Of a stretch of 64,000 nt of DNA, positions 1-10,459 are shown piece after piece. A model generated the notes under the pieces. It was given only the letters and a program-made list of their open reading frames with translations. It was not told where the DNA came from and ran no database searches. The DNA comes from Gaeumannomyces sp. JS-464 (Eukaryota; Ascomycota; Sordariomycetes; Magnaporthales; Magnaporthaceae), in NCBI GenBank assembly GCA_002197995.1, contig NGZR01000002.1, forward strand, positions 248,001 to 312,000, given 5' to 3'. The stretch's first letter is position 1, and every line of letters starts with the position of its first letter. The position numbers and the translations under genes were made by a program.

Positions 1-412
1 AGCTGCGACGGCCTTCGCGGCGGCTTGGGCTAACCCGACGCATCAAACCGCAAGGCAAACAAACCAGGATGCTCTCGATAGAGCGAGCTGTGTGCTGGAA
101 TATCTTTCGACGATGACGTCAAAGGATCGCGTTCGCGATGTGCACATTGTTCTCAACGCCCGGCCTTTTCGACAAACGCAAGACTTGTTGACCCACCGAA
201 GCATTTGGACATGACTGGCTTTCTGTGTCCTCAGCTCAACAAAGACTGTGTTTTTCTAGAAATAGTTCTTTTTGTAAAAACAAACCCCATGGGTTGGTGG
301 TAGATAGATAGAGAAGATCGTCTTTGAGCTGAAAAGAACAATGTATTGTCATGTTGCTTACAAGCCCTTGCAATGCAGCTTGTTTATCAATCCGGATTCT
401 GACCCGGGTGCC

Positions 413-420
413 TATATATT
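413..420 (+). promoter_or_regulatory. TATA-like box upstream of the 195-residue gene
   Basis: The motif TATATATT lies about 100 nt before the ATG at 523, a plausible core-promoter distance for a filamentous fungus. It is followed by a pyrimidine-rich stretch. Seen in sequence; the role is inferred. Confidence 0.45.
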
Positions 421-522
421 CCTGGTCATCTCTTTTTCTTCACCCTCACATTCAAATCACAAACCTCACACCGCCTGTCAGGCTTCTCCATCACTCAGAG
501 AATACGCCTCCCGACACGCATC

Positions 523-1110
523 ATGTCTTCCTTCAGCAACAACCCGGCCCAGGCCTCCACCCAGCCGGAGCTGACGGGCGAGCAGGCGCGCCAGCTGATA
601 AGCCTCATCCGTCAGCACGTCGACACCCGACCCGAGGCCTTGGGAGGCCACGCCCTAGGTAAGCAAGCATCAACCACGATGCCGGGTGGTCCTCCAAAGC
701 CCGCTGCTAATGCTAGCACCCAACAGAAACCTCTGGCGGCGGAACAACGCGCCAGGGCAGAGGCGCAACGAGCCAAGGCAGAGGCCCAAGAGGCTATCAA
801 TACCCGGAACCTCGTCGCCCTCATGGCCGCGCGGCATCTTCCCAGGATCATCCCTGGCCCCGATGAGGGCGGACTCCTGGGGCCGGATCAGATCCACGAA
901 ATCTTCCGGTTCTCTCGCGAGAGGACGGTGGCCTACACTGGGGGCTGTGTGGGTCTGTCGTACAGCTACGGAGTCATTCGCATCGCCTCGGAGAATGTTC
1001 TTGAGGCGGACCTGCAGTGGGAGCTCGGCGCCTTCAGCCGCATGTACGCCAGGATGGCGGGCGCTGCGGAGCCGACTGTGGACTTCATAACCACCCCGCG
1101 GCCTGCCTAA
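523..1110 (+). CDS. Hypothetical protein, 195 residues
   Basis: No family was recognised. The reading frame is open from the ATG at 523 to 1110 and follows a TATA-like box and a CT-rich leader. Residues about 71-92 are rich in Ala, Glu, Arg and Gln and should form an amphipathic helix or coiled coil. The C-terminal half (about 95-195) is more globular-looking, with IIPGPDEGGLLGPDQIHEIF at its start. No signal peptide or membrane segment is visible. A possible intron (GTAAGC at 659 to CAG at 726, 68 nt) exists, but using it would leave the long open frame, so the unspliced model is preferred. It faces the next gene tail to tail. Confidence 0.6.
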   Translation: MSSFSNNPAQASTQPELTGEQARQLISLIRQHVDTRPEALGGHALGKQASTTMPGGPPKPAANASTQQKPLAAEQRARAEAQRAKAEAQEAINTRNLVALMAARHLPRIIPGPDEGGLLGPDQIHEIFRFSRERTVAYTGGCVGLSYSYGVIRIASENVLEADLQWELGAFSRMYARMAGAAEPTVDFITTPRPA

Positions 1111-1429
1111 GTGACTGGGACAAGGCATGGAGAGTGATTTTGATAACTCTGACTTCCGTGCAAGGAAATCCTGGGCACTAGCATCATTAGGTCATCTCTA
1201 CTGTGGCGATCACAGAGCATTCCTCTCTCTATGAAAAAGGCCGAATAGCAAAGACGAAAGGAACACCTCCGCGGTGTCCAAGAATTTGGGAGGCTCGGAT
1301 ACGAAAATAAAACACGTTGGCAAACATCAGGCACGGGTATTAAGCAGTGAACTCGCAGAGATTTAGCAAACGATGTAGTGGAAAAGTAATTCGTATGGGA
1401 AATGCATAAGTACGCGCTTTATTAATTCA
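1111..1429. other. Convergent intergenic spacer
   Basis: Shared 3' region between two convergent genes. It is somewhat AT-richer than the flanking genes and presumably holds both 3' UTRs. Nothing else is visible. Confidence 0.5.
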
Positions 1430-4400
1430 TCAGTGCTGCTGCAGGAGAGCGCGAGGCTGGGGAGTATTTGGGAAATCGCTCCTGGTACTGTCTTCCTTCA
1501 TACGATGACTCCCCAGCCGGCCGACGAGGACGACGACGCTTTCAGCAAAGCTATCGAGGCACCTCTTCTCCTTGAGCCTTTGTGGCTTCTTCCTTACGGG
1601 TCCTCCATTGATCAATCTACGCAACCACTCTTTTGGGATCGTGCTTGGGGAAACCAGCAATACCGGCTCAGCTTGGCTGTTAGGCTTGTCGACAGATACA
1701 AGAAGAGGGGCGTCAGGGTGACCGATGAGGTACGAGTCCGCATGCCTCAGTGTCCAGCGGGTGGGTGTGGAAGCTGCAATAGCCATGACGGCTACGGTGG
1801 AGGTGTTGGGAACAGCAGCGGTGCTCGGGCCAGAGGCGGTGCTCGAGCCAGCAGCTGGGGTCGGCGTTGGGGATGGTGGTGACGACGTTGTAGCTACCTG
1901 CGCCTCGCAGCAGGAGACGACTGTCCACAACATGGTGGCGGAATTGGCCCAAGGCGCCGCGGGCCCGCTGCACTTGACACTTGTCGTCTCGAGGCACCGG
2001 GTTGTGACATACGCAAAGGTCGCCGTGTCCTCGGAGTCAGTGAGCATCCGCGCCCACGTGTTCTCCTCCTTGCACGGGATCTTGAAGCATTGGAAAGGGA
2101 GGTCGGGCTGGATGCAGGCAATGATGAAATCCTGGCCTCTGCGGTCGATGCCCGTGTGGCGAAGGAGATGCAGTACCTCCCGGACAAGGCTCTCGAAGGC
2201 TGCTTGTAGGGGGTGGTCGAGCTTCGCCAGCCAACACCGGAGATCCTCATCCCCTTGAAGAGAGCGTGTAATATCAAATTTGCCGTTTAGCGCATCCCAC
2301 GCCTGGGGCTTCGTGACGAGCCCAGCGACGTAAGCGGGGAGAACGTCAGCGAGGAGGTCGCGGAGTCGTACTCGCCGTGCGATGCCGGTGCAGACACTAA
2401 CCTGGACTCCAAGGAGACTCTCCAGGTCCGGAATGTAGAGCTGCGGACGAGCCAGCATGACGGCCTTCTTCGTGACATCCTTCGTCTTGACCCAATTCTG
2501 GTTGAACTGCGCAGTGGCAAGGCCAGCTAGACCTGCCTGGGCTGCTTGGGCCTGCAGACTGAGTCCGATCTGCCTCTCCGACCGCTCCCAGAATCCAGAA
2601 AATACGCCCAGATCCTGGAGCCGTGGAGCTGATTCGCGGAGTCGCCCGCTCGGGTCTCCCATGCAATGGACATTTTCCCTCACAGTTGCGCCGATCCTAA
2701 CCTTTTCCTTGCGTCCGAATGGCATCAATGGCCCGCTCGCCGAGATTGCAGATCCTGCACTCCAATGCAGCAGCTGCGGGGTTCGATCATTGTCTGTTGA
2801 GGATGTGGGCTCGACGGCGACGATGGTGCCACCGCCGACAGAAATTGCGAGCAGCTCATCGGGCCTGTCCTTCGACATCAGGGCCTCCCCTGGCCCCCAT
2901 GTGTCCAGGACATCCTCCGCACACGCAAGAAGATCCAGTTTGCGGGTGGGCTTGGATTGTAGCCATTGCGTTATCGACCACTGGCACCCCAATTCCATGC
3001 GGAATGCAAATAGGGGGCCCCTGGCCATGTCTCCAATGCACGTCGATTCCACCAAAGAGCCGCACAAAGCGAAGGGGGAACTGGGTGTTGCTGAACTCGT
3101 GAGCAACACGGTATCCACCGGGGTGTCGAGGTAAAAGGGGTGCAGAGGCCCGCAGTGTCCCTGGGCGTAGGAGAGGAAACACAAGGCCAGAAACCGTGCG
3201 CTCAGGTCAGCGAGCAGACGATCATTTGCGCTGCCAAGCTCAGGGAACGGAGCCATCCTGTCGTTCAAAAATGGCATGATCTCCAGAAGCAAATCGAGGA
3301 AGCCGGTTGAAGTCTCCAAGCTGTGCTGTAGCCGACTGATGGCGGAAAAGGAGATTCGGTAGAGCTCGATATCGTCGGCGCGCCAGTAAAGAAACGTGAA
3401 CGAGTCGCAACACCCGCCAAGCTTCTGAAGCATTCCTGCGGCATCTGCGAGGTTGCTCAGTATCCTTTCAGGATGGCATTCCGTATCGTTGCACTCGATG
3501 ACGGCTTTTGAGCCTTCTTGCAAAGTCACCGTGCCCAGCTCGGTCTCTGCACGCCCGTCTGCTGAGGGCCGCACCCCTCCTAAGCCGCACAAATATTCCA
3601 TGCTCTGTTGCGCAGTGAGAGCCGAGCTATCGTCGGCAATGTCTTCCACGAGAAACGTTGGTTGCTGCGCCTCTTGTGTGTCGGGTCCCTCCGAGGATTG
3701 AGCCAAGTCCATGTTATGGGCACAGGGTATTTGGTGATGGCCTTGGATAAATGGCGATCCAGAAGGGGGCGCGATAGGTTGGAAAATCCAGGGTCCGTAG
3801 ATTTCTCGTTGTAGCAGCTCGTCGGCGATGTCCGTGGAGGAGTATCCTAGGCTTTTTAATTCTTCCAGCCAGCAGTACTCCTCGCAGGCAACCTGCTCGA
3901 AGAACTGATCTAGCAGAGTTTGGATCTGCTGACGGTCTCGAGCGGCCAGCGTTTCTCGAAGATCTGCTACGGAAGGCCAGGTTGGAGCTATGAGAGCTGG
4001 GCTTGGATCCCCCTCGCGGTTAAACATGATATCCACAACGATCGTCTCGTTTTCAAGTGCTGCCGTGAGCTCTTTGGGGAAGAAGTCGTTGAAGATGTTG
4101 CGCTTTTGGGCGTCGGCGATGTACACATCACTCAGCGCGGAAGAGTCCATCACCTCTTCAGCCAGGGCATATGTATTATGTGTGTGTTGGTACCAAGGGG
4201 AGGCCGCCCCTCCGCGCGCAGTCCGAGGGGCGTGATCGCGTAATATGATTGATGAATAGACGTCGCTTTCCGTTTTTGGGAGGCGCAGCTCGAACCGTGT
4301 GTTTTCGAGGAGGGCTTTAGCGACTACAATATCGCCGCGCCTGTGGTTGATACCCAACTGCATCTCATGGCCCTTGATGAGCGTCGGCACAAGGTCGCCG

Positions 4401-4852
4401 AAGTTGGACGGCTGGGCGATGAAATGTGGCAAACGAGGCTTGAGCGGATTCAGGGTGAGGCACATCGGGGCTTCCATGATATACCAATTCGTTGAGAGAC
4501 CGAATCCGTACTCAAGCAGGCGGTACTCGCGAAGATTCACAGCAGCGAGATGGGCTTTGCGGAGGTTGACAGCAACGAGGGGGTCCTCGTGGAAGTTAAT
4601 AGCAGCCAGGGGGTCGCCGAAAATGATGCGGGCCAACCCCTCTTGGACCGCGAGCACTTCCTCTTGGCCCTGTTTTGGCTTGATGTTCAAGTTGAGAAGA
4701 TGGGATAATCTCTCCAGAAGGGCGTAGATTCGATACAGGGGATATGTGCCCTCGCCGGCTGCAATATTTCGAATCGTGGTTTGGAGGCCACGCTTCGAGC
4801 ACCACCAGGACTGTTGCGAAAGGCCGACCGGCTGGCGTCGGTAGAGAGCCAT
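1430..4852 (-). CDS. Large conserved-looking fungal protein of unknown function, about 1140 residues
   Basis: One uninterrupted frame. The first ATG is at 4852 (MALYRRQPVG); the frame stays open to about 5059 without another ATG, so an upstream exon is possible. No catalytic domain was recognised. The segment CWLEELKSLGYSSTDIA near residue 330 and the C-terminal phrase NTWARMLTDSEDTATFAYVT resemble pieces I associate with large, uncharacterised proteins of plant-associated ascomycetes (weak recollection, not a search). Residues about 80-109 are three degenerate 10-residue repeats. The region around residues 990-1040 is Ala/Thr/Ser/Pro-rich and probably disordered. No signal peptide or clear transmembrane helix. 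Intact frame over 3.4 kb argues that it is a real gene. Confidence 0.7.
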   Translation of the reverse strand: MALYRRQPVGLSQQSWWCSKRGLQTTIRNIAAGEGTYPLYRIYALLERLSHLLNLNIKPKQGQEEVLAVQEGLARIIFGDPLAAINFHEDPLVAVNLRKAHLAAVNLREYRLLEYGFGLSTNWYIMEAPMCLTLNPLKPRLPHFIAQPSNFGDLVPTLIKGHEMQLGINHRRGDIVVAKALLENTRFELRLPKTESDVYSSIILRDHAPRTARGGAASPWYQHTHNTYALAEEVMDSSALSDVYIADAQKRNIFNDFFPKELTAALENETIVVDIMFNREGDPSPALIAPTWPSVADLRETLAARDRQQIQTLLDQFFEQVACEEYCWLEELKSLGYSSTDIADELLQREIYGPWIFQPIAPPSGSPFIQGHHQIPCAHNMDLAQSSEGPDTQEAQQPTFLVEDIADDSSALTAQQSMEYLCGLGGVRPSADGRAETELGTVTLQEGSKAVIECNDTECHPERILSNLADAAGMLQKLGGCCDSFTFLYWRADDIELYRISFSAISRLQHSLETSTGFLDLLLEIMPFLNDRMAPFPELGSANDRLLADLSARFLALCFLSYAQGHCGPLHPFYLDTPVDTVLLTSSATPSSPFALCGSLVESTCIGDMARGPLFAFRMELGCQWSITQWLQSKPTRKLDLLACAEDVLDTWGPGEALMSKDRPDELLAISVGGGTIVAVEPTSSTDNDRTPQLLHWSAGSAISASGPLMPFGRKEKVRIGATVRENVHCMGDPSGRLRESAPRLQDLGVFSGFWERSERQIGLSLQAQAAQAGLAGLATAQFNQNWVKTKDVTKKAVMLARPQLYIPDLESLLGVQVSVCTGIARRVRLRDLLADVLPAYVAGLVTKPQAWDALNGKFDITRSLQGDEDLRCWLAKLDHPLQAAFESLVREVLHLLRHTGIDRRGQDFIIACIQPDLPFQCFKIPCKEENTWARMLTDSEDTATFAYVTTRCLETTSVKCSGPAAPWANSATMLWTVVSCCEAQVATTSSPPSPTPTPAAGSSTASGPSTAAVPNTSTVAVMAIAASTPTRWTLRHADSYLIGHPDAPLLVSVDKPNSQAEPVLLVSPSTIPKEWLRRLINGGPVRKKPQRLKEKRCLDSFAESVVVLVGRLGSHRMKEDSTRSDFPNTPQPRALLQQH
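4526..4615 (-). repeat. Three tandem 10-codon repeats inside the large unknown protein
   Basis: The encoded units are DPLAAINFHE, DPLVAVNLRK and AHLAAVNLRE. The 30-bp units differ by substitutions and keep the frame, pointing to an old internal duplication within the gene. Confidence 0.7.
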
Positions 4853-6014
4853 CTTGCAAATTCGAATAGTTGCAGCTAGTGTGATAGCCTCCTGGAGGGC
4901 TGTGCGGCCCGTGGGGACAGAAGAAATGATATAAGACGGCGAGATGGGAAGCAAGGTAATTAGCTGAGGATGTGGAAATGGAATAATTAAGTCAGATATG
5001 GATTGAGGAACACAGGTACGGAATCGATGGGCCTTTAAGATGTTAAAATACGGTGTCAAAGTTCAGCTCTGATTTCTTTTGCGCTTGTGACTGCGCGCGA
5101 AATGGCGTGCCTAGCTTAGCTAGCAGCGGCGCTCACAGGGCTGATCGGCAGCAGCTTGACACTCGGCGGTCTCTTGCTTCTGCCTTGCTGCCACGTCATC
5201 CACTCACCATGAGGCCTCCGGCTCGAGAAAGTTGTATCCCGCAGCTTGCCTGCCCTTTCGGTGGTAGCGTGGGAGGTCAAGAGCAGGCAGCTGGATGTTC
5301 ACTTAGCTTCACGATAGATGATTGGTAGCCTGACCATTGGGTGGCTGAGTGGGGTTACGCCTGGTTTATCGCCTTCGCGAGTGTGGGGAAACGGAAGAGG
5401 CCCTTCGCGGGCACGCATCCTTTTTGCTCCCACACGCACTTTGCCCCACCTTTGGCCTGTGCGGCCCCTGTTCACGGCGGTTTCGGCGCTGACAAAATTT
5501 GGGCCCATAATTAAAACTTCATGCCATTGGTCGCCCATTTGCATTTAAACCAGCCACAGAGGCGCAAAAAGCGGCGCACGCAAAAAGGTCACGCAAAAAG
5601 GTGCATACAAAAAGGTGCACGCGAACAAATTCAAAAGCGCAAAAATGCAAAGGTGCAAAGGTGCAAAGGTGCAAAGGTGCAAAGGTGCAAAGGTGCAAAG
5701 GTGTTAACTAATTGCGCGTGGTGTTGTTTGCACCTTTGCATTGAAGCCCATACCTGTTGGAGTGGGTGCGCCACAGAAAATTGCATAGCGGCCGATATCG
5801 GTGTGGGGGTGCGTGTGGGAGCAAAAAGGGTGCGTGCCCCGGAAGATCCTCAAACGGAAAGGGGAGGTCCAAGCGTTGCTACAACTTCAGGTGGCTAGGG
5901 TAGGCAGGCAGGGTGCAGGCTAAGCAAATAAATTAGGTATTTATCTTGTAGTCTCGTTTTATTATCCCATGAATCATTAAAATTTCGCAGATGTGAACCA
6001 CGCGACAGTCAAGT
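4853..6014. other. Intergenic region with a GCAAAGGT repeat array
   Basis: Region between the large unknown gene (promoter side) and the 3' end of the monooxygenase-like gene. It contains repeated variants of GCAAAAAGGTGC around 5570-5640, then a perfect 8-bp array (separate entry). No coding frame is convincing. Confidence 0.5.
5647..5702. repeat. Seven perfect tandem copies of GCAAAGGT
   Basis: The 8-bp unit GCAAAGGT is repeated seven times without error. An inverted copy (TGCACCTTTGCA, 5729-5740) follows 26 nt later, so the array could fold back on it. Imperfect relatives (AAAAAGGTGCA) precede the array. Confidence 0.9.
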
Positions 6015-8642
6015 CTAGTCGGTTGCGTCCACTCGGAACAGGGCCAAGGATAAAGCATCCGTCAGCATCGTGCCCTTGGGCCTCCGATGTATGCTAAGCA
6101 GCCTCCCAAGCTGCATGTCGCCCGAAGGGGCTGGGCCTGGTGACAGGGATCTTATACTGCTGGCCTGGCTCTCGGACCCCGGGACTGCCCAGCTGAAGTC
6201 GGAGAGACTGCTAATGCTGGACGCAGACCTCGAATGCCTTCGAGACGCACCAAAGCGCGGCACATCGGGATCCTGTTGCTGCTGGCCGGGCCCTCGGGTG
6301 CTGCCGCCGGCTTTCGTGGCATTACTCCTCCGCAGCGTGCCTACCCGGTCAGGAGCCGGCGCTGTCGCAGGCCCAGATAGCCCCGGTCCCTCAGGCGGTG
6401 TCGGGGAACGTGGGGGCGTGGCCCTGCCGGGCGATGGTGGCGGCAGCATAGACTTGCCGCGCTGCTGGCGGGGCGCCTCGAACCGCGCCGCTCTAACTTC
6501 ACCCTCGCCACCAGCGCCGGCCCGCTCTCTCTTGCTCTCGTCGCGCAACATGTTCCACAGCGACGCGACCCAGCGCTGCTTCTCCTCGGGCCGCATCGAG
6601 CGGATGGGCAGGACCTCTGCGCCGCCCATCTCGCGCGTGGGCCAGGGGAAGCTGACGGCCATCTCGCGCAGCGTCAGCGGGTTGAGCTGGCGCAGCACGA
6701 TGCGCAGCTGCGGCTCGATGTTGGCCACCGGCGCAAAGGCCCAGTCGGGCCGGGTCTCGAGGCGCGCGGCGATCTGGGCCATGGCGCCCACCAGCCACTC
6801 GACGGCGACCTCGTCGGGCACGGACGACGCCTTGGACAGCAGCCAGCCCAGCATCTCGGGCGAGCCGGACTGGTTGAGGATGGGGATGCTGCGCTTGTCG
6901 TGCTCGCGGTCCTGCAGCTTCATGATGAAGCCGTTGTACTCGTCCATGGCGCTGAGCGGCAGGCCCACGAAGCGCCCGTCGTTGAGCGAGGCCACGATCT
7001 CGTCGCCCAGCGCGATGCCCGACTTGATGCCGCTGTTGAGGCCGCGCCCCGGCCAGAAGTGCACCGTCATGGCCGCGTCACCCGCCACGGCAACCAGCGC
7101 GTGCGGCCGCCCGATGGACGGCGTCTCGTCCGGCGGCAGGTACTGCACGCCCTCCTTGACCGCCTGCACCACGATGGGGATGCGCACGACGTTGATCACC
7201 TCGTCCTCCTTGAACCCGAACAGCTTCAGCCCGTCCTCGATCGACTTCCACAGCGGGCTCTCGCGGTCCTCGGCGGGCGCGAACACCTGGCCCTCGCTGA
7301 AGCCGTCCGGGACGGAGCCGTCCTTGCGGCGCAGGCAGCCCGGGTGGCCAAAGGTGACGGGCTCGCCGTCCAGCCCGACCATGCGGTGCCACTCCTCCTC
7401 GGTCAGCTGCATGTTGAGGTAGCCCCTGCCGTCAAAGTCGCTCGCGTTGAGCAGGTAGCGCGTCTGGCCGAGCGTCAGGAACACGTTGAGCGGCTGCGAC
7501 CAGGGCAGGCCGGCGGGGCGGTTGAACGCCAGGCCCAGCGCGTAGCTGCGTCCCCGCTCGTGCTCGACGCCGTGGAAGTACGACTTGCGGACCCACGAGG
7601 CGGCGCCGTCCGCGCCCAGCAGGACGTGGAAGTCGCCAAGGCGGCCCGAGGCGAGCGACTCGCGGGTGGCGGCCTCGGCGTGCAGGTGGATGAGCCCCCG
7701 GAACTCGGGCGACTGGCAGCGCCGCAGGAAGCGGTCCTCGACCTTGCGGATCTGGATGTTGGCCGAGCCGGGCCAGACGCGCTCGGGCCGGCCCTCGAAC
7801 AGGGCCTGCAGCGAGCCCGGGCTGAGCAGGCGCGTGACCGACTCCTGCAGCGTCACGACCTGGTCGCGTCGCCTGGCCGTGGGCGGGTAGTCGAACCAGG
7901 GGGAGACGCCGCCGGGCGCCGTTGTCTGCACCCAGCGCCGCTCCCAGAGGTGGACCTCGATACGCCCGGCGCCCTTTTCGGCGAGCGAGATGGCCGAGGC
8001 GAGAGCGGTGGGGCCGCCGCCGACGATGGCGACCTTGAGCCGGGCGGCCGGGTAGCGGTAGCGCACGCCGTCGGCCGGAGGCGGGTCGAGGGAGCGGGCC
8101 AGGACGGGGTCGAAGAAGAAGTCGAGCAGGGCGGCGGCCTGGGCGCGGTCGGCGAGAACGGGGACTGGGACCTGGCCGTGGACCTGGCCGGCAACGGCCT
8201 CGGGTACGTGGCCCTTGATGAGCATGAAGCGGACGGCCTGCATCAGCGGCGTCGCGGCGAAGCCGTCGTGGCGGGCGCCGAAGAACTGGGCCTGGACGGC
8301 GGCGGCCAGGTCCGGGATACAGCGGCAGGCCTGGTCGGCGGCGATGGCGCGCAGGTCGGTGGCGAGGGCGCGGTTGCCGGCGCTCATGGTGGCGAAGCGC
8401 ATCAGGAAGATGCGTGCGCGCTCCAGGTCCGTCCGGCTGTCCAGGCTGCCGGTGCCCCAGGCCTCCTCGAAGACCTTGGGGAACACGATCTCGTGCACCC
8501 CGGCCGGCCCGGCCGAGCCTCCCGCGCTGCTAGCAGACTGGGGTGTGCTCGACGGCGCGGCTGGGGAGCTCGGCCGCCTTCCCTTGCCGCCAGGAGAGAC
8601 GGGCCGGCCGGGCTGTGTGCGGATGAAGAGACGACTCTTCAT
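6015..8642 (-). CDS. FAD-dependent monooxygenase-like protein with disordered C-terminal tail
   Basis: The frame encodes 875 residues from the ATG at 8642; the frame is open slightly upstream but without an ATG. Residues about 207-212 (GGGPTA inside VAIVGGGPTALASA) form the Rossmann dinucleotide-binding motif, GADGAASWVR near 343-352 matches the second flavin motif, and GDAAMTVHFWPGRG near 521-534 is the third (GD) motif of class A flavoprotein monooxygenases. The last motif resembles the MICAL-type FWPxGxG form. A helical N-terminal region of about 190 residues precedes the FAD domain. The last 200 residues are Pro/Ser/Arg-rich and probably disordered. No signal peptide, so cytosolic or nuclear. 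Substrate unknown. Single exon, intact. Confidence 0.85.
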   Translation of the reverse strand: MKSRLFIRTQPGRPVSPGGKGRRPSSPAAPSSTPQSASSAGGSAGPAGVHEIVFPKVFEEAWGTGSLDSRTDLERARIFLMRFATMSAGNRALATDLRAIAADQACRCIPDLAAAVQAQFFGARHDGFAATPLMQAVRFMLIKGHVPEAVAGQVHGQVPVPVLADRAQAAALLDFFFDPVLARSLDPPPADGVRYRYPAARLKVAIVGGGPTALASAISLAEKGAGRIEVHLWERRWVQTTAPGGVSPWFDYPPTARRRDQVVTLQESVTRLLSPGSLQALFEGRPERVWPGSANIQIRKVEDRFLRRCQSPEFRGLIHLHAEAATRESLASGRLGDFHVLLGADGAASWVRKSYFHGVEHERGRSYALGLAFNRPAGLPWSQPLNVFLTLGQTRYLLNASDFDGRGYLNMQLTEEEWHRMVGLDGEPVTFGHPGCLRRKDGSVPDGFSEGQVFAPAEDRESPLWKSIEDGLKLFGFKEDEVINVVRIPIVVQAVKEGVQYLPPDETPSIGRPHALVAVAGDAAMTVHFWPGRGLNSGIKSGIALGDEIVASLNDGRFVGLPLSAMDEYNGFIMKLQDREHDKRSIPILNQSGSPEMLGWLLSKASSVPDEVAVEWLVGAMAQIAARLETRPDWAFAPVANIEPQLRIVLRQLNPLTLREMAVSFPWPTREMGGAEVLPIRSMRPEEKQRWVASLWNMLRDESKRERAGAGGEGEVRAARFEAPRQQRGKSMLPPPSPGRATPPRSPTPPEGPGLSGPATAPAPDRVGTLRRSNATKAGGSTRGPGQQQQDPDVPRFGASRRHSRSASSISSLSDFSWAVPGSESQASSIRSLSPGPAPSGDMQLGRLLSIHRRPKGTMLTDALSLALFRVDATD

Positions 8643-10459
8643 TGTGTTCGAGGTATTAGTGGAAGCGGAGGATGGGCGGGTTATCGGCAAAGGAAGCGAT
8701 GGAGGGGCGAGGGAGGAGCGGAGAAGCAGATGGGTATCAGAACGTAGGATTTGACTTATTTGGGTGCTATTTGGGCGCGTGAAATGTAAGATAGGAAGGA
8801 GAAAAACACGGCCAGCACGCTAAAAAGAGGACATGAGGAAGGAGGAAACAAGACGGGCAGCAAAGATGAAACTGGCGTGAGAACAAGCAGGGGGCCGTAG
8901 AAATACCCCCGCGGCAGATGCCAATGTGGAAACAAAGGATTCGACGGGCGACAAACGCGCATGCCAGCCCATGCCCAGGGACATGGCCAATTGGCCCGTC
9001 GTGCATGCGATCGAATCGATATGTCGGCTTCTAGCCAGCATGTGGCACAGCCTGTCATCGCCTGCACTCCACCCTCCTGTCTCCTGCGTCCTGTGTGGCC
9101 CGACGCTATTTTTGGAGCCCATCGAATCCTCCTTTGGGCATCCAGCCAGTCTTGTCCACTGCCAGATTCTGGCGCTAACGCTGTTGGTCTGGGGGAAAAT
9201 TAGCGCGTGGGAACGAAAAGGCGGGTGCGCTGTCTTGGCCCTCTCGTTTGGCTCGACCACGGCCGGCAGCACAGCCACTGGTCGCCCGGATTGTCGCTCT
9301 TCCGAGACCGCGCCCGGGTAGGGTAGCAAGGCCCATGAGGCGGTGGCCCGACGCTGCGCTGGCTGGGCTGGATGCTGAAAGGCCCAAAGACGCTTCTCTA
9401 TCGCTATTGCGCAGGCATACTGGAAAGCGCATGTGGCATAGCGCCAAGCACGCCTTTTCTTTCTTTGTTCGCTGCAAATATGTGCACAAATACCACGCTA
9501 GGTTAATACCAATAATTGACAGCGAATCAATCTGAGCCTGTCCTACCCAACAAAAGAAGACAAAGTCCACAAGTCAGAGAGACCAACTTAAAACTTGCCA
9601 GCATCGCCTCTATCCTCCAAGACCAACCGAGCCTCTCACCGATGCGCTTCCTATTCCCATTGCATTTTTTTTTCCTTTGGAAAGCTGAACAACTCTGGAA
9701 CCAACAAACTCGATGCCGCATCTGGAAAGATAGCTTTGGCCCTGGCTCTAGCCTTGGATTTAGTCCCCATCCCCTGCTTCGACGATAGCTGAGCAGGGTT
9801 GTCAGCATTATGATAATGTCTCATTGGTCCCAGGCCACAATAAAATGCTGACGGGCGTTGGTATTCCAGATGATACGGCAGCCAAAGACGCACGAAGGGC
9901 TAACCAGCACAGCCCATCTGATGAAGAACTCCACAGGGCTGACAAGATAATTCTGCTGCCGTCATAGCCTCAATGCCACTCGAAGAATCGATGGTTCCGG
10001 CAAAATGTGAGGCGATTTCTGCTCCCTGTCTCCTTGGATTTCCCTTTCTAAAGCATGGAAGAACTTTCGGCTTTGCTGTGGCCTTGTGGCGATCAGCCAA
10101 GGGCAGGGCGAATTCTTTGGTTGGATTTCCTGCAAGACGACAACAAAGTGATTCTGTAAAGAGGAGCATTGATGAGGATTCTCTCCCGGTGCTTTGTTCT
10201 AAACCTTGCGGACCATCGTTGCCAATTTCGATTTGATTTCAAAATGCTTTGTTTCTTTCGGCTGCTCAGACAACAATCACGCCCTTCAACTTGCGATATC
10301 GTGCCTGGCGGGCGCTGGTATAAAACAGCCGATCCTATTCTGAGTCTCCCTCTCTTCTCCTCCTCTGCATCGGCGTTGTTTGAACTCTCAGCACTGCATC
10401 CTTGAAAGCTTCTCCATAGCCAACAGCTTCCGCACCTCCACTCGTTCCTAGCCGCAACC
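8643..10459. other. Intergenic region between divergent genes
   Basis: About 1.8 kb between the monooxygenase-like gene and the short Pro/Ser-rich gene, which are divergently transcribed. Frames here are short and of biased composition. A TATA box for the rightward gene is listed separately. Nothing else recognised. Confidence 0.5.
10318..10325 (+). promoter_or_regulatory. TATA box of the 219-residue gene
   Basis: GTATAAAA lies about 140 nt upstream of the ATG at 10460 and is followed by a CT-rich stretch typical of fungal transcription starts. Confidence 0.6.

Noticed and set aside
659..726. An intron in the 195-residue gene
   Set aside because: Donor and acceptor look acceptable, but splicing shifts out of the long open frame.
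6900..8747. A 615-codon rightward frame opposite the monooxygenase-like gene
   Set aside because: Antisense shadow of a GC-rich gene; its composition is Ala/Gly/Arg/Val with no domain, while the minus strand has three flavin motifs.
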